Shown piece after piece: positions 1 to 7,956 of a stretch of DNA of 64,000 nucleotides (position 1 is the first letter of the stretch; each line of letters begins with the position of its first letter). Position numbers and translations under genes: made by a program. Source of the stretch: CAYMRL01 sp964473205 (lineage in GTDB: Bacteria; Deinococcota; Deinococci; Deinococcales; Trueperaceae); assembly GCA_964473205.1 (NCBI GenBank), contig CAYYOK010000001.1:62001-126000 (forward strand). Direction: 5' to 3'. Under the pieces are notes generated by a model. It was not told the origin of the DNA. It saw nothing but the letters and a program-made list of their open reading frames with translations, and did no database searches.

Positions 1-1
1 G

Positions 2-301
2 GGCGCAGCGGTCTACGCCCAGCACTGCGCCACCTGCCACGGTGAGGAGCTCGAGGGCTTCGGTCCGTTCCCGCCGCTTTCCGGCGGCCAGTTCCGCGAG
101 CATTGGCAGGGCAAGACCCTGGGCGAGCTCTACACCTTCGTGCACGAGCAGATGCCTCTTGGCTCCGGCGGCTCGCTCGAGCCGACCATGTACGCCGACG
201 TGGTCGCGTTCCTGCTGCAGCGCAACCGCGTCGTTCCGGGCGAGGTGGAGTTCGATCACGAGAACGAGGAGATGCTCGAGGTGGTGCTGAGCTGGGAGTG
301 A
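2..301 (+). CDS. c-type cytochrome, C-terminal part (cut by window edge)
   Basis: The reading frame is open from the left edge, so the start lies outside the window; 99 residues are visible. They contain one heme c attachment motif, CATCH, at visible residues 9-13, and a methionine at about residue 51 in a QMPLG context that is the likely sixth heme ligand, followed by a helix ending in FLLQRN. This is the class I monoheme cytochrome c fold (Cytochrome_CBB3/Cytochrom_C type). The protein probably acts in electron transfer outside the cytoplasmic membrane, but whether it is a free cytochrome or the tail of a larger dehydrogenase cannot be decided from this fragment. The C-terminal 20 residues are acidic. 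Confidence 0.8.
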   Translation, partial: GAAVYAQHCATCHGEELEGFGPFPPLSGGQFREHWQGKTLGELYTFVHEQMPLGSGGSLEPTMYADVVAFLLQRNRVVPGEVEFDHENEEMLEVVLSWE

Positions 302-392
302 GCCTCAGACCCTCGCGGCTTAAAACCAAGTAATATGCTCGGCATTCTGTGCGCGACTCGCTGGGTTGGCGTCGCGCGTTACCCGGAGTGCC

Positions 393-1247
393 ATGAGACA
401 AGCCGTAGAGACCTCCAGACCCGATCCGAAGCAGGCGCTCGTCATCACCGCCACGGTGCTGAGGCGCATGAGGCTGAGCCCGTCGTTCGCGCGCATCACG
501 CTTGGCGGCCAGGGCCTGAAGGGCTTCGCGCGCCGCGGCTTCGACCAGTGGTTCCGCATGTTCATGCCGCGCCCGGGCGCCGAGCAGCTAGGCCTGCCGC
601 TCGGCGACGGCGAGCCCGGCTGGTACACGCGCTACCTCGCGACGCCCGACGGCGGGCGCCCGTTCATGCGTTACGTGACGGTCAGCGAGCATCGCTGTGG
701 GCACCCTGACGACATCGCCGGTCCCGAGATCGACGTGGACGTCGTGCTGCACGGCGAACCTGGCGCGCCCGGCGCGGGGCCGCTGTCGACCTGGGCTCAG
801 ACGGTGGAGCCGGGCGACGCCGTCGCGATGCTCGACCAGGGCCTGATCTACCGACCCGATCACGCCGCGGACGGCGTCTTGCTCGTCGGCGACGAGACCG
901 CGGTGCCTGCCATCGCCGGCATCCTGCGCTCGTTGCCTCGGGGCGCGCGTGGAAGCGCCATCCTCGAGGTCCCGCGCCGCAGCGACGTTCAGGTGATGCC
1001 AGGTCCGGAGGGTGTGGCGGTCAGGTGGCTGCCGCGCTCGATCACCCGAGCGCAGCCCGGTGACCTCGCCCTGCAGGCCGCGCGCGAGGTCCTCGGCCAA
1101 GTGGATCAACACCCGTACGTCTACGCCGCCGGCGAGTCGCGGATGACCAGCGCTCTCGGCATGACGCTGCGCGACGAGCTGGCGTGGCCTCAGCACCGCT
1201 TCACCACCGTCGGCTACTGGCATCACGCGGCCCGCGAACAGGGCTGA
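393..1247 (+). CDS. siderophore-interacting protein (FAD-binding ferric-siderophore reductase family)
   Basis: 284 residues. The N-terminal half resembles the FAD-binding_9 barrel (RYVTVSEHR takes the place of the usual FAD-contacting R-x-Y-T motif). The C-terminal half is the SIP domain, with LLVGDETAVPAIAGIL, YVYAAGES and the terminal GYW motif typical of the family. Family members release iron from imported ferric siderophores by NAD(P)H-dependent reduction in the cytoplasm. It lies 217 bp before a ferric-siderophore ABC importer, which fits. I chose the ATG at 393, which has GGAG just upstream. An in-frame TTG at 366 would add nine residues but has no obvious ribosome binding site. Confidence 0.9.
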   Translation: MRQAVETSRPDPKQALVITATVLRRMRLSPSFARITLGGQGLKGFARRGFDQWFRMFMPRPGAEQLGLPLGDGEPGWYTRYLATPDGGRPFMRYVTVSEHRCGHPDDIAGPEIDVDVVLHGEPGAPGAGPLSTWAQTVEPGDAVAMLDQGLIYRPDHAADGVLLVGDETAVPAIAGILRSLPRGARGSAILEVPRRSDVQVMPGPEGVAVRWLPRSITRAQPGDLALQAAREVLGQVDQHPYVYAAGESRMTSALGMTLRDELAWPQHRFTTVGYWHHAAREQG

Positions 1248-1299
1248 GATCCGATCGTTCGAGCGGCCCAGGCGCGCTCGGCGTCGCCCGCTACTCCGG

Positions 1300-1328
1300 T
1301 TGACAACCCCGTGGACCGGGCGTAGCAT
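1300..1328 (+). promoter_or_regulatory. sigma-70-type promoter of the iron-siderophore transporter operon
   Basis: TTGACA at 1300-1305, a 17-bp spacer, and TAGCAT at 1323-1328. The -35 matches consensus fully and the -10 matches at four of six positions. The predicted start, near 1335, gives a leader of about 130 nt before the binding-protein ATG at 1465. A palindrome begins right at that predicted start. Confidence 0.65.
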
Positions 1329-1336
1329 GCCCGCAG

Positions 1337-1365
1337 CTATAGTTGAGTGACTTACTCTGATATAG
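1337..1365 (+). promoter_or_regulatory. interrupted palindrome, candidate metal-responsive operator
   Basis: The 29-bp element reads CTATA-n3-GAGT-n5-ACTC-n3-TATAG, so both arm pairs are exact inverted repeats. It starts about 2 nt after the predicted transcription start of the iron importer, where a bound repressor would block initiation or escape. It matches neither the Fur consensus nor the DtxR/IdeR consensus that I know, so the regulator is unknown. Confidence 0.5.
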
Positions 1366-1464
1366 CCGGATCGATCCACAGGAACTTGTCGGCGCAAGCC
1401 GGCCGCGACCGCTGACTGTCGTCGGAGGCCGCGGTCAGGCTAGCCGCAGGAACGAGGTAGTGCC

Positions 1465-2472
1465 ATGCGCGTTCTCCGAGGGCTTCTCTCCCTCCTCACC
1501 TTCACAGCGCTCATCGCAGCGGCCGCTCAGAGCGGCGCGACCGCGGGAGCGCAGGCAGCCGTCGAGTACCCCGTCGTGATCGAGCACGCCCTCGGCACGA
1601 CGGTGATCGCTCAGAAGCCCGAACGCGTGGCCACGGTGAACTGGGCCAATCACGAGGTCCCGCTGGCGCTCGGCGTCGTGCCGGTCGGCTTCGCCGCCGC
1701 CAACTTCGGCGACGACGACGGCGACGGTCTGCTGCCCTGGGTCTTCGAGCGGCTCCAGGAGCTCGGCGCCGAGGTGCCGGTCCTCTTCGACGAGGGCGAC
1801 GGCATCGACTTCGAGGCCGTCGCCGCCACGCGGCCCGACGTGATCCTCGCCGCCTACTCCGGCCTGAGCCAGGAGGACTACGACACCCTCAGCCTGATCG
1901 CTCCCACCGTCGCGTACCCGAACGCCGCGTGGGCGACCGACTGGCGCGACATGATCCGCCTCAACAGCGCCGGCATGGGCATGGCCCCGGAGGGCGACGC
2001 GCTCATCGCCAGCATCGAGCAGCAGATCGCCGACACCGTCGCCGACTACCCGCAGCTCGCCGGCCGCGAGGTCATGTTCATCACGCACCTGAACACGACC
2101 GACCTCAGCATCGTGCGCTTCTACACCGCCAACGACACGCGCGTTAAGTTCTTCGAGGACCTCGGGCTGGTGATGCCGCAGAGCGTCGTCGAGGTCTCCG
2201 CGTCCGGTCGCTTCTCCGGCGAGGTCAGCGCCGAGCAGATCGACCAGTTCGACGACGTGCAGCTGATCGTCACCTACGGCGGCCAGGCGCTCATCGACGC
2301 GCTGATGGCCGACCCGCTGACGTCGAAGATGCCGGCCGTCGCCAGCGGCGCCATAGTCACGCTCGGCAACGACCCGCTGGGCACCGCGGCCAACCCCACG
2401 CCGCTGTCGATCTCCTGGGTGCTGCGTGACTACGTGGCCAAGCTGGCCGCGGCGGTCGACAGGCTCGATTGA
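1465..2472 (+). CDS. ferric-siderophore ABC transporter, substrate-binding protein
   Basis: 335 residues with a Sec signal peptide of about 28 residues (MRVLRGLL followed by a hydrophobic core and Ala-rich cleavage region, no lipobox cysteine). The mature part is a type III periplasmic binding fold: the region around PERVATVNWANHE and the following segment on the default position of the ligand resemble FepB/FhuD-type proteins. An acidic loop (GDDDGDG) sits at about residues 75-82. It binds the ferric chelate outside the membrane and delivers it to the two permeases encoded next. The downstream TTG start overlaps its TGA stop, implying translational coupling. The exact siderophore cannot be inferred. 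Confidence 0.9.
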   Translation: MRVLRGLLSLLTFTALIAAAAQSGATAGAQAAVEYPVVIEHALGTTVIAQKPERVATVNWANHEVPLALGVVPVGFAAANFGDDDGDGLLPWVFERLQELGAEVPVLFDEGDGIDFEAVAATRPDVILAAYSGLSQEDYDTLSLIAPTVAYPNAAWATDWRDMIRLNSAGMGMAPEGDALIASIEQQIADTVADYPQLAGREVMFITHLNTTDLSIVRFYTANDTRVKFFEDLGLVMPQSVVEVSASGRFSGEVSAEQIDQFDDVQLIVTYGGQALIDALMADPLTSKMPAVASGAIVTLGNDPLGTAANPTPLSISWVLRDYVAKLAAAVDRLD

Positions 2473-3515
2473 GCACCGCGCTGGCCACCGGCGAAGCCGC
2501 AGGCGGAGCGCTTCGAAGGCGCTCCGTCCGGCTTCGTTCCTTGTGGCTGGTGGCCGCGGTCGTGGCCGTCGGCGCGCTGTGCTTCGCGTCCGTCACGATC
2601 GGGGTCAGGGACGTCGGCTGGGACGACATCGCGGCCGCCCTCGCCGGCTCAAGCGACAACATCGGGCAGGCCGCGGTCCTCAAGCGCATCCCGCGCACCT
2701 TCATGGCGCTCCTGGCCGGAGCCGCGCTGGGCGTGGCCGGAGCGGTGATGCAGGGCGTGACCCGCAATCCGCTCGCCGACCCGGGCATACTGGCGGTCAA
2801 CTCCGGGGCTGCGCTGGCGGTCGTCATCGGCATCGCCTGGTTCGGCATCGCGCTCTCGTACACCTACGTCTGGACGGCGATAGGCGGAGCCGCGCTGGCC
2901 GCGCTGTTCGTCTACGCGATCGGCTCGCTCGGCCCGGGCGGCGCCTCGCCGCTGAAGCTAGCTCTCGCCGGGACGGCCACGTCGGTCGCTCTCGCCTCGT
3001 TCATCAGCGCGGTCGTGCTCGGCCGCAACGACATCGCCGGCGGCGTGCGCTCCTGGATGGTGGGCGGCGTCGGCGGGATCACCTTCGACCGGGTCTGGCT
3101 GGTGCTGCCGTTCATCGCGCTAGGTCTCGCCATCTGCCTGGTGAGCGCTCGCTCCCTCAACGCCCTCGCGCTCGGCGAGGAGCTCGCGGCCGGCCTGGGC
3201 GAGAGCGTCGCGGTAGCCCGGGCCGTGGCCTCGCTCGGAGCCGTCGTCCTCTGCGGCGCCGTGACGGCGGTGTGCGGGCCGATCGGCTTCGTCGGCTTGG
3301 CGGTGCCGCACGTCTGCCGGCTCCTGGTCGGCGTCGACCACCGCTGGCTGCTGCCGTTCTCCGCGCTGGCCGGCGCGGCCCTGCTCGTCGGGGCCGACGT
3401 GCTCGGACGCATCGTCGCCCGCCCCAGCGAGCTGGACGTCGGCGTCATCACGGCGCTGGTCGGTGCGCCGGTCTTCATCTGGATCGCCAGGCAGCGCAAG
3501 GTCAGGGAGCTCTGA
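2469..3515 (+). CDS. ferric-siderophore ABC transporter permease (FecCD family)
   Basis: 348 residues with 9-10 hydrophobic segments. The family hallmark R-I-P-R-T near residues 76-80 and the following GAAxGxxGxxMQGxxRNPLADP region are present, as is the cytoplasmic GPIGFVGLAVPHxCR motif near residue 275 that contacts the ATPase. It forms the membrane channel with the next permease. The start is a TTG that overlaps the stop codon of the binding-protein gene (ATTGA), so translation is probably coupled. Confidence 0.92.
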   Translation: MSTALATGEAAGGALRRRSVRLRSLWLVAAVVAVGALCFASVTIGVRDVGWDDIAAALAGSSDNIGQAAVLKRIPRTFMALLAGAALGVAGAVMQGVTRNPLADPGILAVNSGAALAVVIGIAWFGIALSYTYVWTAIGGAALAALFVYAIGSLGPGGASPLKLALAGTATSVALASFISAVVLGRNDIAGGVRSWMVGGVGGITFDRVWLVLPFIALGLAICLVSARSLNALALGEELAAGLGESVAVARAVASLGAVVLCGAVTAVCGPIGFVGLAVPHVCRLLVGVDHRWLLPFSALAGAALLVGADVLGRIVARPSELDVGVITALVGAPVFIWIARQRKVREL

Positions 3516-3522
3516 CGGTGCT

Positions 3523-4578
3523 GTGACCGTCGACTCCCTGACCGGTGCCTCCGCGCTGGCCGACAGCCTCTCGGCCCGACGCTGGAGGTTCCTGCGCCGC
3601 CGCGCTCTGGTTCTGGGCATCGCATTGGCCGTGCTGGCGGCGGCGTTCGTGTTGACCCTGGTGCTGGGGCAGACCTTGACGCCGCTGCGCGACGTGGCGC
3701 GCGTGCTGCTGGGCGAGGACGTCCCCGGCGCCAGCTTCACCGTCGGCCGGCTGCGCCTGCCGCGCGCGGTCTTGTCGGTCGCAGCCGGGCTCTCCTTCGG
3801 CATGGCCGGAGCCGCCTACCAGACGATGCTCAGGAACAACCTCGCCAGCCCCGACATCATCGGCATCAGCGCCAGCGCCAGCGCGGCGGCCGTGGTCGGG
3901 ATCGTCTTCTTCTCGCTCAGCGGCGCGTCGGTAGCGACCCTGGCGGTCGCGGTCAGCCTGGCGGTGGCGGGGCTGATCTACCTGCTCTCGTTCAAGGGCG
4001 GCGTCAGCGGCACGCGGCTGATCCTCGTCGGGATCGGCATCGCCGCGATGCTGGATAGCGTCATCGCCCACACGCTCAACCAGGCGGCCGATTGGAACCT
4101 GCAGGAGGCGATGCGCTGGCTGGCCGGCAGCGTCAACGGCGCCTCGTGGGGCCGCATCCTGCCGGTCCTCATCTCCCTGCCGCTCTTCGGCGGCCTGCTG
4201 CTGAGCCGCTCGCGCGACCTCGAGACGCTGCGCATGGGCGACGATGCCGCCGCGGCTCTGGGCGTGCGGGTCGCGCTCACGCGCGGCGTCGTGCTCATCG
4301 CCGCCACGGTCCTCGTCGCGTTCGCCACCGCCGCTGCCGGGCCGGTGTCCTTCGTGGCTTTCCTCTCGGCGCCCATCGCGGCGCGGTTCGTCGGACGCCG
4401 CGGCTCTCTGCTCATGCCGGCGGCCATCGTCGGCGCGCTGCTGGTGCTCGTCGCCGACTACATCGGGCAGTTCCTGCTGCCCAGCCGCTACCCGGTCGGC
4501 GTCGTGACCGGCGCGCTCGGCGCACCGTTCCTGCTCTACCTGATCGTGCGCTCGCACCTGGGCGGAGGCCGGCCGTGA
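3523..4578 (+). CDS. ferric-siderophore ABC transporter permease (FecCD family, second subunit)
   Basis: 351 residues, a paralogue of the preceding permease. It has an R-L-P-R motif near residue 73, a GxAGAAYQTMLRNNLASPDIIG region, and GPVSFVAFLSAPIAAR as the ATPase-contacting loop, where the more usual sequence is GPVxFVGLxxPH. The predicted start is GTG at 3523, seven bases after the preceding stop. An earlier in-frame GTG at 3463 would overlap the previous gene by 53 bases. The pair of FecCD subunits forms a heterodimer typical of FepDG-like importers. Confidence 0.9.
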   Translation: MTVDSLTGASALADSLSARRWRFLRRRALVLGIALAVLAAAFVLTLVLGQTLTPLRDVARVLLGEDVPGASFTVGRLRLPRAVLSVAAGLSFGMAGAAYQTMLRNNLASPDIIGISASASAAAVVGIVFFSLSGASVATLAVAVSLAVAGLIYLLSFKGGVSGTRLILVGIGIAAMLDSVIAHTLNQAADWNLQEAMRWLAGSVNGASWGRILPVLISLPLFGGLLLSRSRDLETLRMGDDAAAALGVRVALTRGVVLIAATVLVAFATAAAGPVSFVAFLSAPIAARFVGRRGSLLMPAAIVGALLVLVADYIGQFLLPSRYPVGVVTGALGAPFLLYLIVRSHLGGGRP

Positions 4579-4621
4579 ACACGGCGCGCGCCCTAACGGC
4601 AGCCGGGCTCGGAGGTCAACC

Positions 4622-5440
4622 TTGAGCGAAGCCCACACCCTCAAGGTCGACAGGCTCAGCGCCGGCTACGGCGAACGCGCCGTGCTCGACCGCATCGACC
4701 TCGAGCTGCTGCCCGGCAAGATCACGGCGATCGTCGGAGCCAACGCCTCGGGCAAGTCCACGCTGCTGCGCGCGATGTCGCGCCTCCTGAAGCCGAGCGC
4801 AGGACGCGTCCTGCTCGACGGCAAGGCGGTCCATCAGCTGCCCGCCAAGGCCGTCGCCCGCACACTCGGCCTGCTGCCGCAAGCGCCGGTGACGCCGGAG
4901 GGGATCACGGTCGCGGATCTGGTCGGGCGAGGACGCAACCCGCACCACGGCACGTTCTCGCGCTGGACGAAGAGGGACGACGAGGCGGTGGCGGCCGCGA
5001 TGCTGGCGACGCACACCGAGGAGCTGGCCGAGCGCCCGGTCGACGAGCTCTCCGGCGGCCAGCGGCAGCGCGTGTGGATCGCGATGGCGCTCGCGCAGGG
5101 CACCGACCTGCTGCTCCTCGACGAACCCACGACCTTCCTCGACGTCAGCCATCAGATCGAGGTCCTCGACCTGCTCACCGACCTGAACCGCGACCGCGGC
5201 ACGACGATCTTCATGGTGCTTCACGACCTCAACCTCGCGGCGCGCTACGCCGATCAGCTGATCGTCCTGGCGTCGGGCTGCCTCCACTGCTGCGGCGCCC
5301 CCGACGCCGTCCTGACGCGGGAGACCGTGCGCGCCGTCTTCGGCCTCGAGTGCCAGATCGTGGCCGACCCGCTCTCGGGCCGGCCTCACATGCTGCCCAT
5401 CGGGCGGCATCACGACGGGCGCAAGCGGGACGCCGCCTGA
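4622..5440 (+). CDS. ferric-siderophore ABC transporter ATP-binding protein (FepC-like)
   Basis: 272 residues. The Walker A is GANASGKST (residues 39-47), the signature motif is LSGGQRQR near residue 142, Walker B is LLLLDEPTTFLD, and the switch histidine is in MVLHDLN. These belong to the FepC/FhuC class of iron-chelate importer ATPases. The start codon is TTG at 4622 with a strong GGAGGT five bases upstream. It follows the second permease by 43 bases and is the last gene of the importer operon. The C-terminal extension (after about residue 235) is usual for this family. Confidence 0.93.
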   Translation: MSEAHTLKVDRLSAGYGERAVLDRIDLELLPGKITAIVGANASGKSTLLRAMSRLLKPSAGRVLLDGKAVHQLPAKAVARTLGLLPQAPVTPEGITVADLVGRGRNPHHGTFSRWTKRDDEAVAAAMLATHTEELAERPVDELSGGQRQRVWIAMALAQGTDLLLLDEPTTFLDVSHQIEVLDLLTDLNRDRGTTIFMVLHDLNLAARYADQLIVLASGCLHCCGAPDAVLTRETVRAVFGLECQIVADPLSGRPHMLPIGRHHDGRKRDAA

Positions 5441-5529
5441 GGCGTCGGGTGCTCTTCGGCAGGCCAGCGAAAGGCTATCCTCGCCAAGAACCGAGCCGCC
5501 CAACGGCCGCTCGAGCGAGGGAGCCAAGC

Positions 5530-6588
5530 ATGGCGGCCAGAACCTATGGCTTCGCCGTCGTCGGGGCGGGGAACATCGCCGCGGCGCACATCTTCGCGAT
5601 CGACGGCCTGCCCAACGCCAGGCTCGTCGGGGTAGTCGGCGGCGGCTCGGAGCGCGCGCGGAAGCTCGCCGATCAGCACGGCGTGCAGCTCTTCGGCTCG
5701 GTCGAGGAGGCCGCCGCGCATCCCGAGGTCGACGTCCTCAGCATCTGTACGCCGTCGGGAGCGCATCTGGAGCCTGCGCTGGCCGCGATCGCCGCCGGCA
5801 AGCACCTGATGGTCGAGAAGCCGCTGGAGATCACCGTCGAGCGCTCGCGCCGGCTGGTGGAGGCTGCCGAGGCCGCCGGCCTGACCGTCGGCGCGATCTT
5901 CATGAGCCGCTTCGCGCCCGCCAACGCCTTCGCCAAGCGGGCGATCCAGCAGGGCAGGCTCGGGCGGCTCCTGCAGGTCGACGCCTACGTCAAGTGGTGG
6001 CGCGACCAGGCCTACTACGACAGCGGTGCTTGGCGCGGGACCCTCGCCCTCGACGGCGGCGGCGCCCTGATGAACCAGGCTATCCACCAGATCGACCTGC
6101 TGCAGTGGCTGGCTGGTCCGGTGACCGAGGCGTTCGCGTTCGCCGGCACCCTCAACCACGAGCGGATCGAGGTCGAGGACACGCTCGTCGCGGTGCTGCG
6201 CTACGCCAGCGGCGCCGTGGGCCAGGTCTCCGCGGCCACCTCGCTGTGGCCGGGCAGCGCGAAGTCTCTGCAGGTGCACGGCACCGAGGGCTCCCTGAGG
6301 ATCGACGACGACATGCTGGTCGACTGGCGCACCCGCGCCGGCGGCGACGCCGAGCGCCAGGAGCTGCTGGCTCGGTACGGCGGCGCGGGCAAGGGCGGCT
6401 CCTCGGATCCGATGGCGATCTCGTTCCAGAACCACCTGCTGCAGTACCAGGACCTGCTCGACGCGCTCGACGAGGGCCGGGCTCCGGCGATCGACGGTCG
6501 CGAGGGCATCAAGGCCGTCGAGCTCGTCGAGGCGATCTACGCCTCGGTCAGCTCGGGCGGGTCTACCTCGCTGGCCGGCAGCTCCTGA
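5530..6588 (+). CDS. Gfo/Idh/MocA family oxidoreductase
   Basis: 352 residues. The N-terminal Rossmann fold has GAGNIA at residues 12-17, and the cofactor/substrate motif EKPLE lies at residues 96-100. The C-terminal alpha/beta domain includes NQAIHQIDLLQW near residue 180, where the His is the expected catalytic residue. Family members oxidise or reduce sugars, inositols and related polyols with NAD(P). The substrate cannot be named. The ATG at 5530 has GAGGGAG upstream. The frame stays open well upstream into the ABC ATPase gene, but that part is not coding. Confidence 0.88.
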   Translation: MAARTYGFAVVGAGNIAAAHIFAIDGLPNARLVGVVGGGSERARKLADQHGVQLFGSVEEAAAHPEVDVLSICTPSGAHLEPALAAIAAGKHLMVEKPLEITVERSRRLVEAAEAAGLTVGAIFMSRFAPANAFAKRAIQQGRLGRLLQVDAYVKWWRDQAYYDSGAWRGTLALDGGGALMNQAIHQIDLLQWLAGPVTEAFAFAGTLNHERIEVEDTLVAVLRYASGAVGQVSAATSLWPGSAKSLQVHGTEGSLRIDDDMLVDWRTRAGGDAERQELLARYGGAGKGGSSDPMAISFQNHLLQYQDLLDALDEGRAPAIDGREGIKAVELVEAIYASVSSGGSTSLAGSS

Positions 6589-6749
6589 CCCTTCTCGGGG
6601 TTCTGCAACCGCACGGAGCCGATCGGTGACACCCTCGCGAGCCCATCTCACCCGGGACGTTTGCCTCATGCGACTCCCGGTATCATGCTCCCGCGCGGCC
6701 CGGTCTTGAGCGGCAGCTTGATGGTCGCAGCCGATCAGGAGTGGACGAC

Positions 6750-7898
6750 ATGCTTGACTTGACCTCGACCAGCTCAGCCTCTCGCTCGCCGACCGGCATC
6801 GTGATGATGAACCTCGGCGGCCCGCGCGACCTAGACGAGGTCGAGCCGTTCCTGTTGGAGCTGTTCCGCGACCGCGAGATCATCCAGCTGCCCATGCAGA
6901 GCGTTCTCGGCCCGTTCATCGCCAAGCGCAGGGTCAGGTCGGTGCAGGCCAACTACCAGGACATCGGCGGCGGCAGCCCGATACTGGACTGGACCGAGAA
7001 GCAGGGCGAGGGCATGTGCCGCATCCTCGACGAGCTGTCGCCCGAGACGGCGCCTCACAGGTTCTACGTCGCCTTCCGCTACGCGCTGCCGAAGAGCGAG
7101 GACGCTCTCAAGCAGATGCAGGCCGACGGCGTGCGCCGCGCGGTCGCCTTCACCCAGTACCCTCAGTTCAGCTGCGCCACCACCGGCAGCAGCCTCAACG
7201 AGCTGTGGCGCGCCGCCAGGCGTCTCGGGCTGCAGAAGGCTTTCGAGTGGAGCGTCATCGACCGCTGGTTCGACCACCCCGCCTTCATCGACGCGATGCA
7301 CGCCACGGTGGTGGCCGGCCTCGAATCGTTCGATCCGGTCGACCGCGACGACGTCGTGATCGTCTTCAGCGCGCACTCGCTGCCGATGAGCGTGATCAAC
7401 CGCGGCGACGCCTACCCGGCCGAGATCGGCGCCAGCACTCACGAGGTGATGAAGCGCCTCGGCTACTCGCATCAGTACCTGGTCTCGTACCAGTCGGAGG
7501 TCGGGCCGGTGCCGTGGCTCGGCCCCTCGACCGAGACCGTCATCGAGCAGCTCGGTGAGAAGAAGCGGCGCAACGTGCTGATCGTGCCGATCGCGTTCAC
7601 CAGCGACCACATCGAGACACTGCACGAGCTCGACATCGAGTACGGCCACCTTGCCGCCGAGTCGGGCATCACCAACTACAAGCGGGCGCCGGCCTTCAAC
7701 GACGCGCCCGGTTTCCAGCAGGCGCTGGCGCGCATCGTCGCCGAGCACCTCGCCTCCGGCGAGCCCTGCGGCCTGCAGTACGGACTGCGCTGCGTGGGCT
7801 GCATCAACCCGCAGTGCCGCGACATCCTCAGCCCCGTGCGCCCGTTCGCTCGCACCAACGTCAGTGCGCATCCGCAGAACCGCGTCTACCTGAAGTAG
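6750..7898 (+). CDS. hemH: ferrochelatase with C-terminal four-cysteine cluster
   Basis: 382 residues. The enzyme inserts ferrous iron into the porphyrin in heme synthesis. The catalytic-histidine motif FSAHSLP is at 206-212, with YQSEVGP-x-PWLGPST after it and the acidic metal-path segment HIETLHELDIEY near 287-298. Near the C terminus, cysteines at 340, 348, 351 and 356 (C-x7-C-x2-C-x4-C) match the spacing known for [2Fe-2S]-containing ferrochelatases (human enzyme: C-x2-C-x4-C for the last three). ATG at 6750 is chosen because AGGAG lies eight bases upstream; a GTG at 6741 is a weaker alternative. The gene stands downstream of iron-import genes, a sensible metabolic neighbourhood. Confidence 0.92.
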   Translation: MLDLTSTSSASRSPTGIVMMNLGGPRDLDEVEPFLLELFRDREIIQLPMQSVLGPFIAKRRVRSVQANYQDIGGGSPILDWTEKQGEGMCRILDELSPETAPHRFYVAFRYALPKSEDALKQMQADGVRRAVAFTQYPQFSCATTGSSLNELWRAARRLGLQKAFEWSVIDRWFDHPAFIDAMHATVVAGLESFDPVDRDDVVIVFSAHSLPMSVINRGDAYPAEIGASTHEVMKRLGYSHQYLVSYQSEVGPVPWLGPSTETVIEQLGEKKRRNVLIVPIAFTSDHIETLHELDIEYGHLAAESGITNYKRAPAFNDAPGFQQALARIVAEHLASGEPCGLQYGLRCVGCINPQCRDILSPVRPFARTNVSAHPQNRVYLK

Positions 7899-7956
7899 CC
7901 CCACTCAGGACGCTTGACACTGGCGCCTGAGCCTCTGGCGTTGCAACGCTTCGCTC

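Noticed and set aside
42..333. Two short plus-strand frames at the left edge
   Set aside because: They are shifted frames of the cytochrome c gene, whose real frame is open from base 2 and carries the CATCH heme motif.
5074..5529. Extension of the Gfo/Idh/MocA frame back to 5074
   Set aside because: This region is the coding sequence of the ABC ATPase in another frame. The oxidoreductase starts at ATG 5530 with a good ribosome binding site and the Rossmann motif at the expected distance.
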